Source of the DNA: Saprospiraceae bacterium
GTDB lineage: Bacteria; Bacteroidota; Bacteroidia; Chitinophagales; Saprospiraceae
Direction: 5' to 3'
NCBI GenBank assembly: GCA_027488855.1
Contig: JAIYAV010000144.1
Span: 1-40,826, forward strand
DNA length: 40,826 nucleotides
The position numbers and the translations under genes are program-made. Each line of letters opens with the position of its first letter. Positions within the stretch are counted from its first letter, which is position 1. The notes under the pieces were generated by a model. It was not told where the DNA came from. It did no database searches and worked only from the letters and a program-made list of their open reading frames with translations. Below are positions 31,594 through 40,694 of this stretch, piece by piece.

Positions 31594-32703
31594 ATGCGTA
31601 CCCTGTCACTCCTCTTATTGCTGCTCCTTTTTTCACCTGTTGTCCAAGGACAAAGTGTTGACAAAAAAGAATTGGGCCGCAGGCTCGATGCACTATTTGA
31701 ATCCCGCATCAAACCCAACGAACCCGGCGGCAGTTTTTTGATCCAAAAAGGCAAAAAGGTATTGTACGCCAAATCATTTGGTTTGGCTGACCTCACAACG
31801 GGTGAAAAATTCAGCGCCAATACACTTGCCAACGTTGGTTCCATCTCCAAAACCTTTGTCGCTTATGGCATTTTGCTTTTGGAAAAAGAAGGCAAATTGT
31901 CCATCGACGATCCTATTTTGAAATATTTCCCGGATTTTACCCACCCTGAAGTGGTCAAAAAAATCACCATCCGACATCTCTTAACCCATTCATCGGGTTT
32001 GCCAGATAGCCGAAAGGTGGGCGAAGACAGCATCTTTTACCTCACAGCCAAAGATGCAGAAAATTTTGCACCCCTGAAAAATACCCAATCCTTACGTTTT
32101 GAACCAGGTAGCCACTTTGAATATTCCAATCCAGCCTTCAACGGTTTAGCCCTGATCATCGAACAAGTGGGTGGCCAAAAGTGGCAACAGTTTATTGGCG
32201 AGCGAATCTTCAAACCCGCTGGCATGCAACGGAGTGTCATTACGGATGGGGCATTTCCGGAAACGGGTGTTTCACACGGGTATCGTTTTTACCAAAACCG
32301 TTTTGATGAATATGACTATGGCGAATATCCGACTTTTTGTGCGGCGGGCAATGGGGGCGTTTGGTCCTCGGTCAACGAATTGCGCAAGTACCTGGAGGCA
32401 GTCAAAGCCTGTACTTTCGCGGATTGTGTCACCATCCAAAAATCACAAACGGTGTGGGAGTCGCCAACTTGGAACAGCTCCGATCCACCGTTTTTGGGTT
32501 TGTCCTGGTTTGTAGAAGAAAACCCGCAAGGGGTCGCCAATAAAAGTATTGGCCATACGGGCAGCCAGGGAGGCTTTATGGCTCACCTGCTTTGGTTCCC
32601 CAAACGCGATTTGAGCATCATTTGGCTGGCCAATGATTCGGAGTTTTACAGCACAGCCATTCTGGAAGCTTTAGACTTGTCCAAAACTGTGCATCGCCCC
32701 TGA
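31594..32703 (+). CDS. Secreted serine hydrolase, class C beta-lactamase family
   Basis: A 369-residue protein with a signal peptide (1-20, ending VVQGQ). The family's three active-site motifs are clear: SISK (Ser83-Lys86), YSN (Tyr177-Asn179) and HTG (His321-Gly323), the last standing for KTG as in esterases and D,D-peptidase-like members. The length and motifs fit the large beta-lactamase/penicillin-binding group that includes D-aminopeptidases, esterases and carboxypeptidases; a true beta-lactamase role is not implied. It likely acts in the periplasm. A bidirectional terminator follows 26 bases after the stop. The fold is certain; the substrate is unknown. Confidence 0.92.
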   Translation: MRTLSLLLLLLLFSPVVQGQSVDKKELGRRLDALFESRIKPNEPGGSFLIQKGKKVLYAKSFGLADLTTGEKFSANTLANVGSISKTFVAYGILLLEKEGKLSIDDPILKYFPDFTHPEVVKKITIRHLLTHSSGLPDSRKVGEDSIFYLTAKDAENFAPLKNTQSLRFEPGSHFEYSNPAFNGLALIIEQVGGQKWQQFIGERIFKPAGMQRSVITDGAFPETGVSHGYRFYQNRFDEYDYGEYPTFCAAGNGGVWSSVNELRKYLEAVKACTFADCVTIQKSQTVWESPTWNSSDPPFLGLSWFVEENPQGVANKSIGHTGSQGGFMAHLLWFPKRDLSIIWLANDSEFYSTAILEALDLSKTVHRP

Positions 32704-32728
32704 TCTATAAACTTTTACCACAACTGAC

Positions 32729-32768
32729 AAAAAAAAGGGTGAACAATTACTTGCTCACCCTTTTTTTT
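32729..32768. terminator. Bidirectional rho-independent terminator
   Basis: A perfect 14-base stem AAAAAAAAGGGTGA/TCACCCTTTTTTTT (32729-32742, 32755-32768) with a 12-base loop, giving U tracts on both strands. It overlaps the stop codon of the minus-strand rhodanese gene and follows the serine hydrolase gene. Confidence 0.9.
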
Positions 32769-33075
32769 ATTTCGTCATGCCAAAATTATCCATCCAGTCC
32801 AACATGCCCCCTTCCAGGTTGCGCACGTTTTTGAAACCGGCTTCTTTCAGTTGATACTGAACGCTGGCGCTGCGACGGCCAGAGCGGCAATAAACAACTA
32901 CTTCGTCTTCTTTGTGGCTGATCAAGGTGGAAATGACCATCGGGAAATTACCCATTGGAATCAAGTTCCCACCTACATTGAATTCTTCGTGTTCGTATGG
33001 TTCACGCACGTCGATGAGGACAAAATCATCTTTACGTGCTAGCTTTTCTTTCAATTCGTGTACGGTAATGTCCAT
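32767..33075 (-). CDS. Single-domain rhodanese-like protein
   Basis: With the start at the ATG ending at 33075 the protein has 102 residues, the normal size of a single-domain rhodanese (GlpE/PspE type). It begins MDITVHELKEKL and carries the marker LIDVREPYEHEEF (20-32). The active-site loop is YCRSGRRS with catalytic Cys63, a six-residue loop as in sulfurtransferases. There is no signal peptide, so it is cytoplasmic; it may carry persulfide sulfur to an acceptor. The longer reading to 33126 adds 17 unlikely residues. Two -7-like boxes lie upstream. Confidence 0.9.
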   Translation of the reverse strand: MDITVHELKEKLARKDDFVLIDVREPYEHEEFNVGGNLIPMGNFPMVISTLISHKEDEVVVYCRSGRRSASVQYQLKEAGFKNVRNLEGGMLDWMDNFGMTK

Positions 33076-33130
33076 GATTATTCTAGTTTTTGTGTTTCTT
33101 ACCTGCTTTGTGAACAAAGTCAACATGGCG

Positions 33131-33138
33131 CAAAATTA
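33131..33138 (-). promoter_or_regulatory. Candidate -7 element for the rhodanese gene
   Basis: CAAAATTA reads TAATTTTG on the minus strand, fitting TAnnTTTG, 56 bases upstream of the start. The -33 element is unclear. Confidence 0.35.
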
Positions 33139-33170
33139 ATGGTGAAAAATGGTTACCGAATAATGCGCCG

Positions 33171-33178
33171 CAAATGTA
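33171..33178 (-). promoter_or_regulatory. Second candidate -7 element, minus strand
   Basis: CAAATGTA reads TACATTTG on the minus strand, fitting TAnnTTTG. It lies in the gap after the large fusion gene and could start a transcript towards the rhodanese gene. Confidence 0.3.
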
Positions 33179-33211
33179 TTCATTTTTAGAGATTTAAAAG
33201 AAAAACCTAAG

Positions 33212-36200
33212 TTAATCATTCTCAAATTCACTTTCAGTACTCACCGGTGCTTCCGTTGGGCAATCCGCAGGTCGTTTGCGGGTTAGGAACAATTTAAGCT
33301 CTGCACCCGATTTCATGGTTGAATCGGCGTGAAAGAATGGCTCCTGCTTCCATACAAAATAACCAACAGGCCGACTGGCTGGATTGTTGTCATCCGTTTC
33401 CAAAACCAGCTTGACGCCGCTATTGTTGATGATGAACTCCGCTTCGTCGTAGGTTTTGCACAATACATCCGGGATGGGCACATCGCCAGTATTTCGCACC
33501 GATACCACCAGCGTAACCTTGGAAGCCTTGGGCACTTCGATACCCGTCTTCAACTCCGTAGCTGTATATTGGCGGCCATTGTATTTGATGAACATGACCG
33601 TATTTTCCTCCAATTGGCGGTCAAACAGATATTCAATCTTCCCTACTTTTATGCCCTTTGCATTCAAGGCATTGGTGTAAACAGACAGTTCATCCCGCCC
33701 TACCAAATCGGGAAGGTTCACCATCGGAGCCTGGCCACTGGTGATCACGACATAAATATTGCGGCTGTTTTTGACCCGGGCTGGTGGTTTGGGGTCTTGA
33801 TCTACGATGATCCCTGGAGCTTTGTCGGGATCGAATTGGGTAGAACTAACCACGATCCTGAAGCTGGCCAGACGTGCTTTAGCCTTGGCATCCTCCAGAC
33901 TCAAACCCCGGAAGTCGCGCAATTCCATGGATTCCCCATGGTGCGTATAAATTTTGATCCCAGTCGTAAGTGCGAAAAAAGTCAAAAAGATAAAGGCACC
34001 TAGCGCCAGGGCATTTTTGATAAAAAGTGTTGACACGAAAAATCCGATTGTATCGTTGAGAAATTCTTTAAAGCGGGCTTCTACTCCATAGCTGGGCACT
34101 TCGGGCAATGGAGTGCTGGACTCAGCTTCTCTTGAAGTTACTTCAGGTATGGATACCAGTGGTGCAGTCACAGGCTCCGTAGTGGGAATGCTAGCCGTAG
34201 GGATGGTTACTTTGGGGGCCGTAACCACCTCCGCAATTAAGGTTGAAGCCAGTTCCGCATACTTTTTACTTTCCACAAGCAACTGATCCAATTGGGCAAA
34301 AGGGGTAATCCCCATCAATCCCGATTGTTGCAGCACCCCTCGGCCATAATGTAAGGGCGGCAGCGTATTGGCCTCCAACAAAATGATTTCCGGATTGGTG
34401 TTTTCGTAAATGCGTACAAAACCATCGATGGTCGCCAATCCAAAAATATTGAGGATGCGTGCCGCCTTTTCGAAATCGGCTTTGACTTGTGTATTCAGAA
34501 AATGTTGTTCCTGCGGATTTTTGGAAAAACGAGCCGGAATAACGGGATGTACCTGACCAGGAATGATTTCGGCCAGGTCAAAAACCTGATACTTCATACT
34601 TCCCTCAATGGTCGGCGAAGCCATCACCGTTGCTGAAATTTCCAGAAAGTGACGGGCACCTTCGGGGCCGATCATCGACTCCAATAGGGCTTCTTCCGCA
34701 TAAGGAAATTCAGCCTTGGGTTTCAATTTGAGGATCTTGCGGTATTCCGCGCCATCGGCACCCTGTGGCCGAAACATCAAGCGCAGGTAGGCATCCAAAT
34801 CCGTACGATTCCGAATCGCTTTGACGGCAATTCCCCCATTTTGATCAATGGGTTTGGCCACAAAAGGGTAACTCAGGCGGCTTTCAATCTTTTGATAGGC
34901 TTCTTCAGCGCTGAGTTCAAAGGCCCGTTTACTGAGCACCAATTGATGTGGCCCCTGGAATCCATTGCGTTTCCAAACCTCCAGCGTCTGTACTTTATTG
35001 ACGGCAATGTGGGAGGTTTTATGCCCCGAGCCATTGTAGGGAATTTTGCGTGCTTCGAGTTCCTGTTGCAATTGTCCATCTTCACCAGGGCGGCCCTGCA
35101 ATGCAATAAAGGCCTGATCAATCATCCGCGCCAGATCGTCCAAACTGCGTTTTTGGGCACTGGCGTTGGCGCTACCGCTGGCGTATTTGACCAGAATATC
35201 TGCGCTGCGATTGCGCAGCGCTTCTACCTCCTCGATGGCGGCGGGGGCTTTGTGTAAGGCTTTGACAATGCTGTCGACGTCGGGCAAAAACAACAGGTCG
35301 CCAGGCGTTTGGTAATAGTCCCACTGCTGGGCATTCCCGGTCAACAATACCGGGATTGGGTCGTATTCTTCGGTTCCGGAAAGGACTTCGTATACGTGGC
35401 GGGCAGTTTGCAGGGTCAGATTGCGCTCTATGCCATAACCACCGTAGAACAAAGCTACTTTGGTTTTTTTCTCCTCTTGTGGCCGCCAATTGCGGACTAA
35501 GTCGTCCAAATAGTGCAACAGTGACGGCAAACTGGCATCTTGCGTTTGTTCATTCACCCTGGCTTGCAAAGAAGAGCGGATGAGGTAAGTCAGCAACTGT
35601 GAAGGACTCAATCCAATCGCTGCACCTGCATGCAACATCTGGGTTGGCAGAAAAGGCTCAGGATTGGGCAAAACCTGCTCGATGTACACTTGCCCCTGAT
35701 CATCGATACAACCCCGTACGCCGGTGTAAGCCTGCACGCCCAGAGTGGTAAACAAACGTTCACAAACCACCCGAATGGCAGCGGACTGTTCGCGGGAAAA
35801 AGGGGTTGGAGCTACATTGTCTGCTTCAAAGGGCTCAGGCAGTAGTGCTACGGGACTGCCATCCTCTTTGGCCAATACCAAACAGGAAAATTTGGCCCAC
35901 TCGCGGTTTTCTTGGATGCTGAGTTGGGTAGCAGCATAATTGCCTTCCAAAACCATTTGCGCCTGTTCTTCCAAAATTTCGGAAGCCAGTCGATTTAAGG
36001 TTTTAAGGAGTTCTTCAGGATGGAAAATCGAATATTGCTGACCATTTGCCGCCACTCGAATGGGGAACCCCAGGCCGTCGCTGGCGTTGAGCAACAAGCG
36101 GACATGGTCGATGCGTTCGTATTCGCTGCGTTTCAACCAGTCCCCGACCAATATGATTTCACGGCCAAAAACGGCGTCTACGGCTTCTCTAAAAGTCTCG

Positions 36201-36856
36201 GTGTCATCGTGTTCGTTCACCAGAATCTGGTGTTCGCTGGCACTCTGCGCAGCAGAGCCGATACACACCGGAAAGCCGACCTCGTGGTGTACGCGGGTAA
36301 GCAAAGCAGCCAGGTCTCCACCAAGCCATTCTTGCCGACTCAGGCTGATTTGCCGCAGGGTGTTGAAACCCTTGGCTTTGAGTAGAGGAATGAGTTTGGA
36401 TTGATCGCTCAAGGTAGCACAAAGCGCACTGTTGCTGCCTGAGTAAGGAATCCGCAGTTCCTCCAAGCGCGATTGCAAAGCCCCAAATTCACCGGGCATG
36501 AGCAAAAAGGCGAAGTTGATCAGTTCGGGAAGTTCAGCTGCTTTGATGGGTTCGCCCATTTTTTGGAAATGGCGATCCAATTCATCCTGGGGAAGGTTTC
36601 CTAAACTTTCGATGTAAACGCGGAACTGGTTGGGCGAGGGCGGGCAGAGTTCTGGTGTAGGGCAAAAATCGCGGATATTGGGCTGAAAAACACTCTGCCA
36701 ATCCAACAGAATGATGTTTTCCAGGCTGTCCACAAAAATGGGTACAGGCTCAAAACAACCGCGGTTTAGGTAATTGTAAGCGGTTCTTCCCACATCAAAG
36801 GAACGTTCCTTCACCCGGGATGTACCGCCAAAAAAAATGCCGACTTTTATTTTCAT
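33212..36856 (-). CDS. Tandem D-Ala-D-Ala ligase-like/TM/PASTA fusion protein
   Basis: The start at the ATG ending at 36856 begins MKIKVGIFFGGTS, the usual Ddl N-terminus; the reading to 36943 runs into a repeat element. The product has 1214 residues. Module 1 (about 1-430) is Ddl-like (GEFGALQSRLEELRIPYSGS) but its final metal-binding motif reads EQVLPNPE (393-400) in place of ExNTxPG, so it is probably inactive. Module 2 (about 466-860) keeps more features: GRPGEDGQLQQELE, IPYNGSG, FVAKPIDQNGG and LEANTLPP (827-834). A Pro/Thr-rich linker (876-926), one membrane helix (946-968) and three PASTA domains (about 975-1041, 1044-1121, 1124-1194) follow. Ddl joins D-alanines for peptidoglycan; PASTA domains bind muropeptides. 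In many Bacteroidota ddl and a PASTA gene are separate neighbours (from memory), so this may be their fusion plus duplication. The ligase part would be cytoplasmic and the PASTA part periplasmic. Confidence 0.9.
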   Translation of the reverse strand: MKIKVGIFFGGTSRVKERSFDVGRTAYNYLNRGCFEPVPIFVDSLENIILLDWQSVFQPNIRDFCPTPELCPPSPNQFRVYIESLGNLPQDELDRHFQKMGEPIKAAELPELINFAFLLMPGEFGALQSRLEELRIPYSGSNSALCATLSDQSKLIPLLKAKGFNTLRQISLSRQEWLGGDLAALLTRVHHEVGFPVCIGSAAQSASEHQILVNEHDDTETFREAVDAVFGREIILVGDWLKRSEYERIDHVRLLLNASDGLGFPIRVAANGQQYSIFHPEELLKTLNRLASEILEEQAQMVLEGNYAATQLSIQENREWAKFSCLVLAKEDGSPVALLPEPFEADNVAPTPFSREQSAAIRVVCERLFTTLGVQAYTGVRGCIDDQGQVYIEQVLPNPEPFLPTQMLHAGAAIGLSPSQLLTYLIRSSLQARVNEQTQDASLPSLLHYLDDLVRNWRPQEEKKTKVALFYGGYGIERNLTLQTARHVYEVLSGTEEYDPIPVLLTGNAQQWDYYQTPGDLLFLPDVDSIVKALHKAPAAIEEVEALRNRSADILVKYASGSANASAQKRSLDDLARMIDQAFIALQGRPGEDGQLQQELEARKIPYNGSGHKTSHIAVNKVQTLEVWKRNGFQGPHQLVLSKRAFELSAEEAYQKIESRLSYPFVAKPIDQNGGIAVKAIRNRTDLDAYLRLMFRPQGADGAEYRKILKLKPKAEFPYAEEALLESMIGPEGARHFLEISATVMASPTIEGSMKYQVFDLAEIIPGQVHPVIPARFSKNPQEQHFLNTQVKADFEKAARILNIFGLATIDGFVRIYENTNPEIILLEANTLPPLHYGRGVLQQSGLMGITPFAQLDQLLVESKKYAELASTLIAEVVTAPKVTIPTASIPTTEPVTAPLVSIPEVTSREAESSTPLPEVPSYGVEARFKEFLNDTIGFFVSTLFIKNALALGAFIFLTFFALTTGIKIYTHHGESMELRDFRGLSLEDAKAKARLASFRIVVSSTQFDPDKAPGIIVDQDPKPPARVKNSRNIYVVITSGQAPMVNLPDLVGRDELSVYTNALNAKGIKVGKIEYLFDRQLEENTVMFIKYNGRQYTATELKTGIEVPKASKVTLVVSVRNTGDVPIPDVLCKTYDEAEFIINNSGVKLVLETDDNNPASRPVGYFVWKQEPFFHADSTMKSGAELKLFLTRKRPADCPTEAPVSTESEFEND

Positions 36857-36896
36857 AGGTCTTTGCGGAAAATTCGGCGATAAAATACGTGAAATA

Positions 36897-37015
36897 GTTG
36901 AAAAGTTTAGAGTTGAAGGGTTGAAAAGAGGCCGATAGCCCAAGAGTGGGGAATAAATGCCCTATATTTTGGACTACCCATCACTTTTCAACTCTTCAAC
37001 TCCAAACTTTTCAAC
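36897..37015. repeat. TTGAAAAG-arm palindromic element, copy 2
   Basis: Arms 36897-36928 and 36984-37015 are reverse complements at 30 of 32 positions, with a 55-base core unrelated to that of copy 1 at 8439-8558. The right arm ends directly at the stop codon (37016-37018) of the metalloprotease gene, the same placement as copy 1. The left arm lies 41 bases upstream of the Ddl-PASTA start. Confidence 0.9.
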
Positions 37016-40000
37016 TTATTTCGCTACCGCAAACTGCCGCTGCATACTCCCTTTGCCTGTATTCAAGTACAAAAGGTAAGCACCAGCTGGCCACTGTTGG
37101 GTAGCAATTGTATGGTTTTTGACACCTTGATTAACGGTTCTTTGGTACAACAATTGCCCTTGCAGGTTAAAAATGCTGAGTACACCATCCGTAGGCAGGT
37201 TTTGTTCAAATTCGAGGTTCAGCAAGTCATGTGTAGGGTTGGGGTACAATTTCACCGCAAAAGGAAGTGGTACTTCGCCCAAGCTGGTTGACTGGTCAAT
37301 TTCAATGTTGAAGCGATTGATGGGTAAAAAGCCACCTTTGCCGTCTTGTACCACAAAAGAAAAGGCATCACTGGTCTCGGTGCCTCCATTGTGGGTGTAG
37401 CGCAAGCGAGCCGCATCAATGTCCGCTTGGGTAAATTGGTCACCAACCTCCAACAATTTATCGGTCAGGCGCAAACCACCTCTGGCGGGTACCCGCGCCA
37501 AAGTGTACAACAATTGGCTAGCTGTGGCATCCACATCCTGAGCTTGCAAGTCGGTGCCTGCGATGGTTTTGTTGCTGTTGCGACTTACTTTTACCCCCTT
37601 GTTGTTGAGCAAAGTGGGGTTGCTGGCAGTGAGTGTAGAACAAAATTCAATGATCCAGGAATTGATCGCACCAACAGTACCTGCCTCTGAGCGGATAACC
37701 TGCACCCGCAAAATCCAGGTGCCCTGAATGCTTTCACCTTGTAGGATTTTCAATGCTTCTTTGGGTTTAAACACGATGCCATCGTCGGGTGGACAAGTAG
37801 CTGTGCCCGCAATAATGACGCTGGGCGCTTCGTCGTCAAAACCTACTTTCATAATGCCAGTACGGCCACTACAAGCCTGATCGTACAAGACCACCACGGT
37901 GCCCTTGGGGCTCACCAAACTTACCTTGATCAAGTTGACCGTTTGGTAGTCGATGTCAATATTGGGAATGTTGATGTCGGTGATGCTTCCAGCATCGGTA
38001 ATGTTGATACGCGATTCCACGGTGGGGTTGTTGCGGGAAGGGATGTTCACCGCAGCAGTCGACCCCTGGCGCTTGCATGCGGTTAAACTGGTATGAAATA
38101 CAAAGGGTTCGCTGTATTGGCCAGGGCCACACTCGTTTTCGGGCCGTACGCGCCAGAAGTGGAGCGTATTGTCTTTGAGGATTTTATTGGGAGCAAAGGT
38201 ATCGACTGTTACGTTGCTGGCCTGTGCCAGATTGGTGGTGCCAAATTTGGGGCTTTCCGACAGTTCTACCGCGTAAGACCGTGCTGCTGGTGTTTTTTGC
38301 CAACGCAAAATCGTGGACAACTGAATGCCAGTTTGGCCATTATTCGGGCTTTTAAGCGCAAGATTTGAATAATCGGTAGAAAGGGTCACCAAAGACAAGG
38401 TGCGCAGCACGGTATCCGCACCCTGAGCGATGGCGCGTACGGTAAATTCAACGGTATCCCGCAGTACATTTTGGATCGTAAGTTTCAAGGTGCTGGTCTC
38501 TCCACCACGCAAATTGTTGGTGCTAAAGGAAGCCGTAATCCCTGTAGGCAGGCTGCCTGGCAGGATGTCCAATTTAACCACATTGTTGAAACCACCAAAA
38601 GTAGCATTGCTGATTTTGTACTCTACCGCCGCTGGCTGGCAATTCAATGGCAGGCTATAAGGACTTACACCAAGCGCAAAAGTAGGTGTTGGGTTTGCCA
38701 TGATGGCAAAATTGCGGTTGGAAATGTCAAAGAAGACATTGTCCACGGCTTCTACCTTGATCCGGGCATTGTTGGAAATCATGTTGGGCAGGGTAACGTT
38801 TTCGCTGCCATCATTTAAGGCGTTTTCAGCCAAAAGAATGGGGAAACTAAACCCTCCATCTACGGAAAGCCGGATATTGACATAGCGGCAATTGACTGGC
38901 GCCAGGTTGGTTTTGGCTACATCCCAGGTAATGGCCACGTCGTCACCCGCTTTCATCATTTCCGTACCAAGATTGGGGCTTTTTACCAAAAAAGGTCCTG
39001 CCTGATCCGTCGCTTGCAGGCGAATGCTCTGCCAGGCTACTGCTCCTGCCGAGGGATGATTGTCACGAACGGTACAGCGGAAATTGAGCTGACGAGTATA
39101 CGTGGGCAATACTTCAGTGTTGCGGCTGACATTCTCTATCAAATCCGGCAACTGAGGGAAGCTGCGGGTTGCGCTAGTGGTGGGCGGTAGCGAACGAAAG
39201 ATTGGCGTAGTACCTTGTGGCTCACCCAAGTTTCGTACCGGCCCCAGGTCAAATTGCTCCCAACAATAAGTCAGAGGGTCGCCATCGGGATCGGTTCCAG
39301 TGGCCGTTAAAGCAAAAGGAGTACCAATGGGGATGACCATGTTGGACCGATGAGCAATGCTCACTGTGGGTACATTATTGGGGGTCGGAACTTGGGTTGC
39401 GCAACCATTGCCCTCCAGGGTTCGACTAAAGATAATGAACTCTTCCAGTGAACCCGTGGAGTAATAGTCATCGGATTTATCACTCACATTGTTGTTGGTA
39501 CAGGAACCGGCGTAAGACATGATGGTGCTGCCACTTCCGGGCTCATAGGCGCTTTCGGAAGATAGCTGATCCTGAAAATCGGGGCAGTTGTTCCAGCTGT
39601 GTTTACAGGAAAATTGGTGCCCAATTTCATGCGCCATTACAGATACAGCGATAAAATTGACGTCGGTGCGGAAAAAGCAGGTTACCCCCCGGCCCTTGGT
39701 ATCTTTACAAACCGTAGCCGGAGCGGCAATGCCGCCAATGTTATTGGTACAACCCCGGGTAAATACGTGGCCAATATCGTAGGAAGCAAGTCCAATTCGG
39801 GCATTGAGCACACCAGGATTGACGCTCAATAAGGTAGGAGCGCTAGCAGGCTCGTTGTAAGGGTCGGTAGCCGCGTCTAGAAAAATCAACGTATCATTGT
39901 TCTCGATCAGCATCAATTTAACCGCAGTTTCCCGAATGAAAATTTGATTCACGCGGTTAAGGGCAGTATTCATCGAAGCCAGAACTTTTTCCACAGTACC

Positions 40001-40690
40001 TCCATTGGCTTGGGCGTATTCACCAGTGCAGGCCAAGGCCAGGCGATAAGTCCGCAGCGGCTGAGCTACGCTACCCCGCAAGGTCAAGCCAGGTGTGGTA
40101 TTGGTTGTTTCCCGCCGAGGTTCTTGCTTCGCCAATTCAGTGGTATTGAGGCCACAGCTCAAAGAGCCGAGACTGGTTTGGCTCAAATCGAGGTCTTTGG
40201 TAAAATAACTGAAATAATAGCTCGTGGCAAGATTGCTGGCATAAGGATCAATGTACACCATGCCGTCGGGGGTGTGAATGGCGGCGTGGAAAATGCCCGT
40301 ACCTAGGTCAAATCGAACGCTAAAGGCCTGGTCATCCAAACTTTTTCCACTGAAACTCTGGATGCTTGGGTATTTGGCGGCCAACTTGGGCATCATGACC
40401 GGGGATGCTTCAATGGCAAAGCGGGCCATTTTTCCATTGGGTAAAGGGAGGGATACGACCACAGGTGCATTTTTACTGCCTTCTAGCGGAGCTCGTTGGA
40501 GTACTTCTTGTAACCTAGATAAATCAAGACTAAGGCTGCGGTACTTATTCGTCGCCAAATCTACTTCTGCATTGAAAGGCAACTGAATGGCCGATGTAGC
40601 TACATCACGCCAATATTGCTGGCTTTCTTGGCCCGAAAGCCCGACAACAGACCATACCAGTAAGCTCAACAGAGCGGAAAAATATCTCAT
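37016..40690 (-). CDS. Secreted reprolysin-like zinc metalloprotease with T9SS tail
   Basis: A 1224-residue protein with a signal peptide (1-20) and a propeptide-like region to about 205. The catalytic domain (about 210-425) has the zinc motif HEIGHQFSCKH (His354, Glu355, His358, His364) and a Met-turn SGSTIMSYAG (Met391), typical of metzincins. Next come beta-sandwich domains (about 440-770), a fibronectin type III-like domain (about 785-870, LRWQKTPAARSYAVELSESP), a proprotein-convertase P-like domain (about 875-1020, ending INSWIIEFCS), a cadherin/CSPG-like repeat (1025-1130) and a C-terminal T9SS sorting domain (about 1140-1224; KLYPNPTHDLLNLEF, GAYLLYL). It is exported through Sec and then the T9SS and is probably cell-surface bound or released. 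An inverted repeat abuts its stop codon and hairpins lie upstream of its start. Confidence 0.93.
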   Translation of the reverse strand: MRYFSALLSLLVWSVVGLSGQESQQYWRDVATSAIQLPFNAEVDLATNKYRSLSLDLSRLQEVLQRAPLEGSKNAPVVVSLPLPNGKMARFAIEASPVMMPKLAAKYPSIQSFSGKSLDDQAFSVRFDLGTGIFHAAIHTPDGMVYIDPYASNLATSYYFSYFTKDLDLSQTSLGSLSCGLNTTELAKQEPRRETTNTTPGLTLRGSVAQPLRTYRLALACTGEYAQANGGTVEKVLASMNTALNRVNQIFIRETAVKLMLIENNDTLIFLDAATDPYNEPASAPTLLSVNPGVLNARIGLASYDIGHVFTRGCTNNIGGIAAPATVCKDTKGRGVTCFFRTDVNFIAVSVMAHEIGHQFSCKHSWNNCPDFQDQLSSESAYEPGSGSTIMSYAGSCTNNNVSDKSDDYYSTGSLEEFIIFSRTLEGNGCATQVPTPNNVPTVSIAHRSNMVIPIGTPFALTATGTDPDGDPLTYCWEQFDLGPVRNLGEPQGTTPIFRSLPPTTSATRSFPQLPDLIENVSRNTEVLPTYTRQLNFRCTVRDNHPSAGAVAWQSIRLQATDQAGPFLVKSPNLGTEMMKAGDDVAITWDVAKTNLAPVNCRYVNIRLSVDGGFSFPILLAENALNDGSENVTLPNMISNNARIKVEAVDNVFFDISNRNFAIMANPTPTFALGVSPYSLPLNCQPAAVEYKISNATFGGFNNVVKLDILPGSLPTGITASFSTNNLRGGETSTLKLTIQNVLRDTVEFTVRAIAQGADTVLRTLSLVTLSTDYSNLALKSPNNGQTGIQLSTILRWQKTPAARSYAVELSESPKFGTTNLAQASNVTVDTFAPNKILKDNTLHFWRVRPENECGPGQYSEPFVFHTSLTACKRQGSTAAVNIPSRNNPTVESRINITDAGSITDINIPNIDIDYQTVNLIKVSLVSPKGTVVVLYDQACSGRTGIMKVGFDDEAPSVIIAGTATCPPDDGIVFKPKEALKILQGESIQGTWILRVQVIRSEAGTVGAINSWIIEFCSTLTASNPTLLNNKGVKVSRNSNKTIAGTDLQAQDVDATASQLLYTLARVPARGGLRLTDKLLEVGDQFTQADIDAARLRYTHNGGTETSDAFSFVVQDGKGGFLPINRFNIEIDQSTSLGEVPLPFAVKLYPNPTHDLLNLEFEQNLPTDGVLSIFNLQGQLLYQRTVNQGVKNHTIATQQWPAGAYLLYLNTGKGSMQRQFAVAK

Positions 40691-40694
40691 ACTT

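Noticed and set aside
31594-32703. Antibiotic-resistance beta-lactamase
   Set aside because: The motifs (SISK, YSN, HTG) define the fold but are shared with esterases and peptidases; nothing here shows beta-lactam hydrolysis.
36857-36943. Upstream extension of the Ddl-PASTA gene
   Set aside because: The added 29 residues are encoded partly by the palindromic repeat arm and lack conservation signs; the ATG ending at 36856 gives the canonical Ddl N-terminus.
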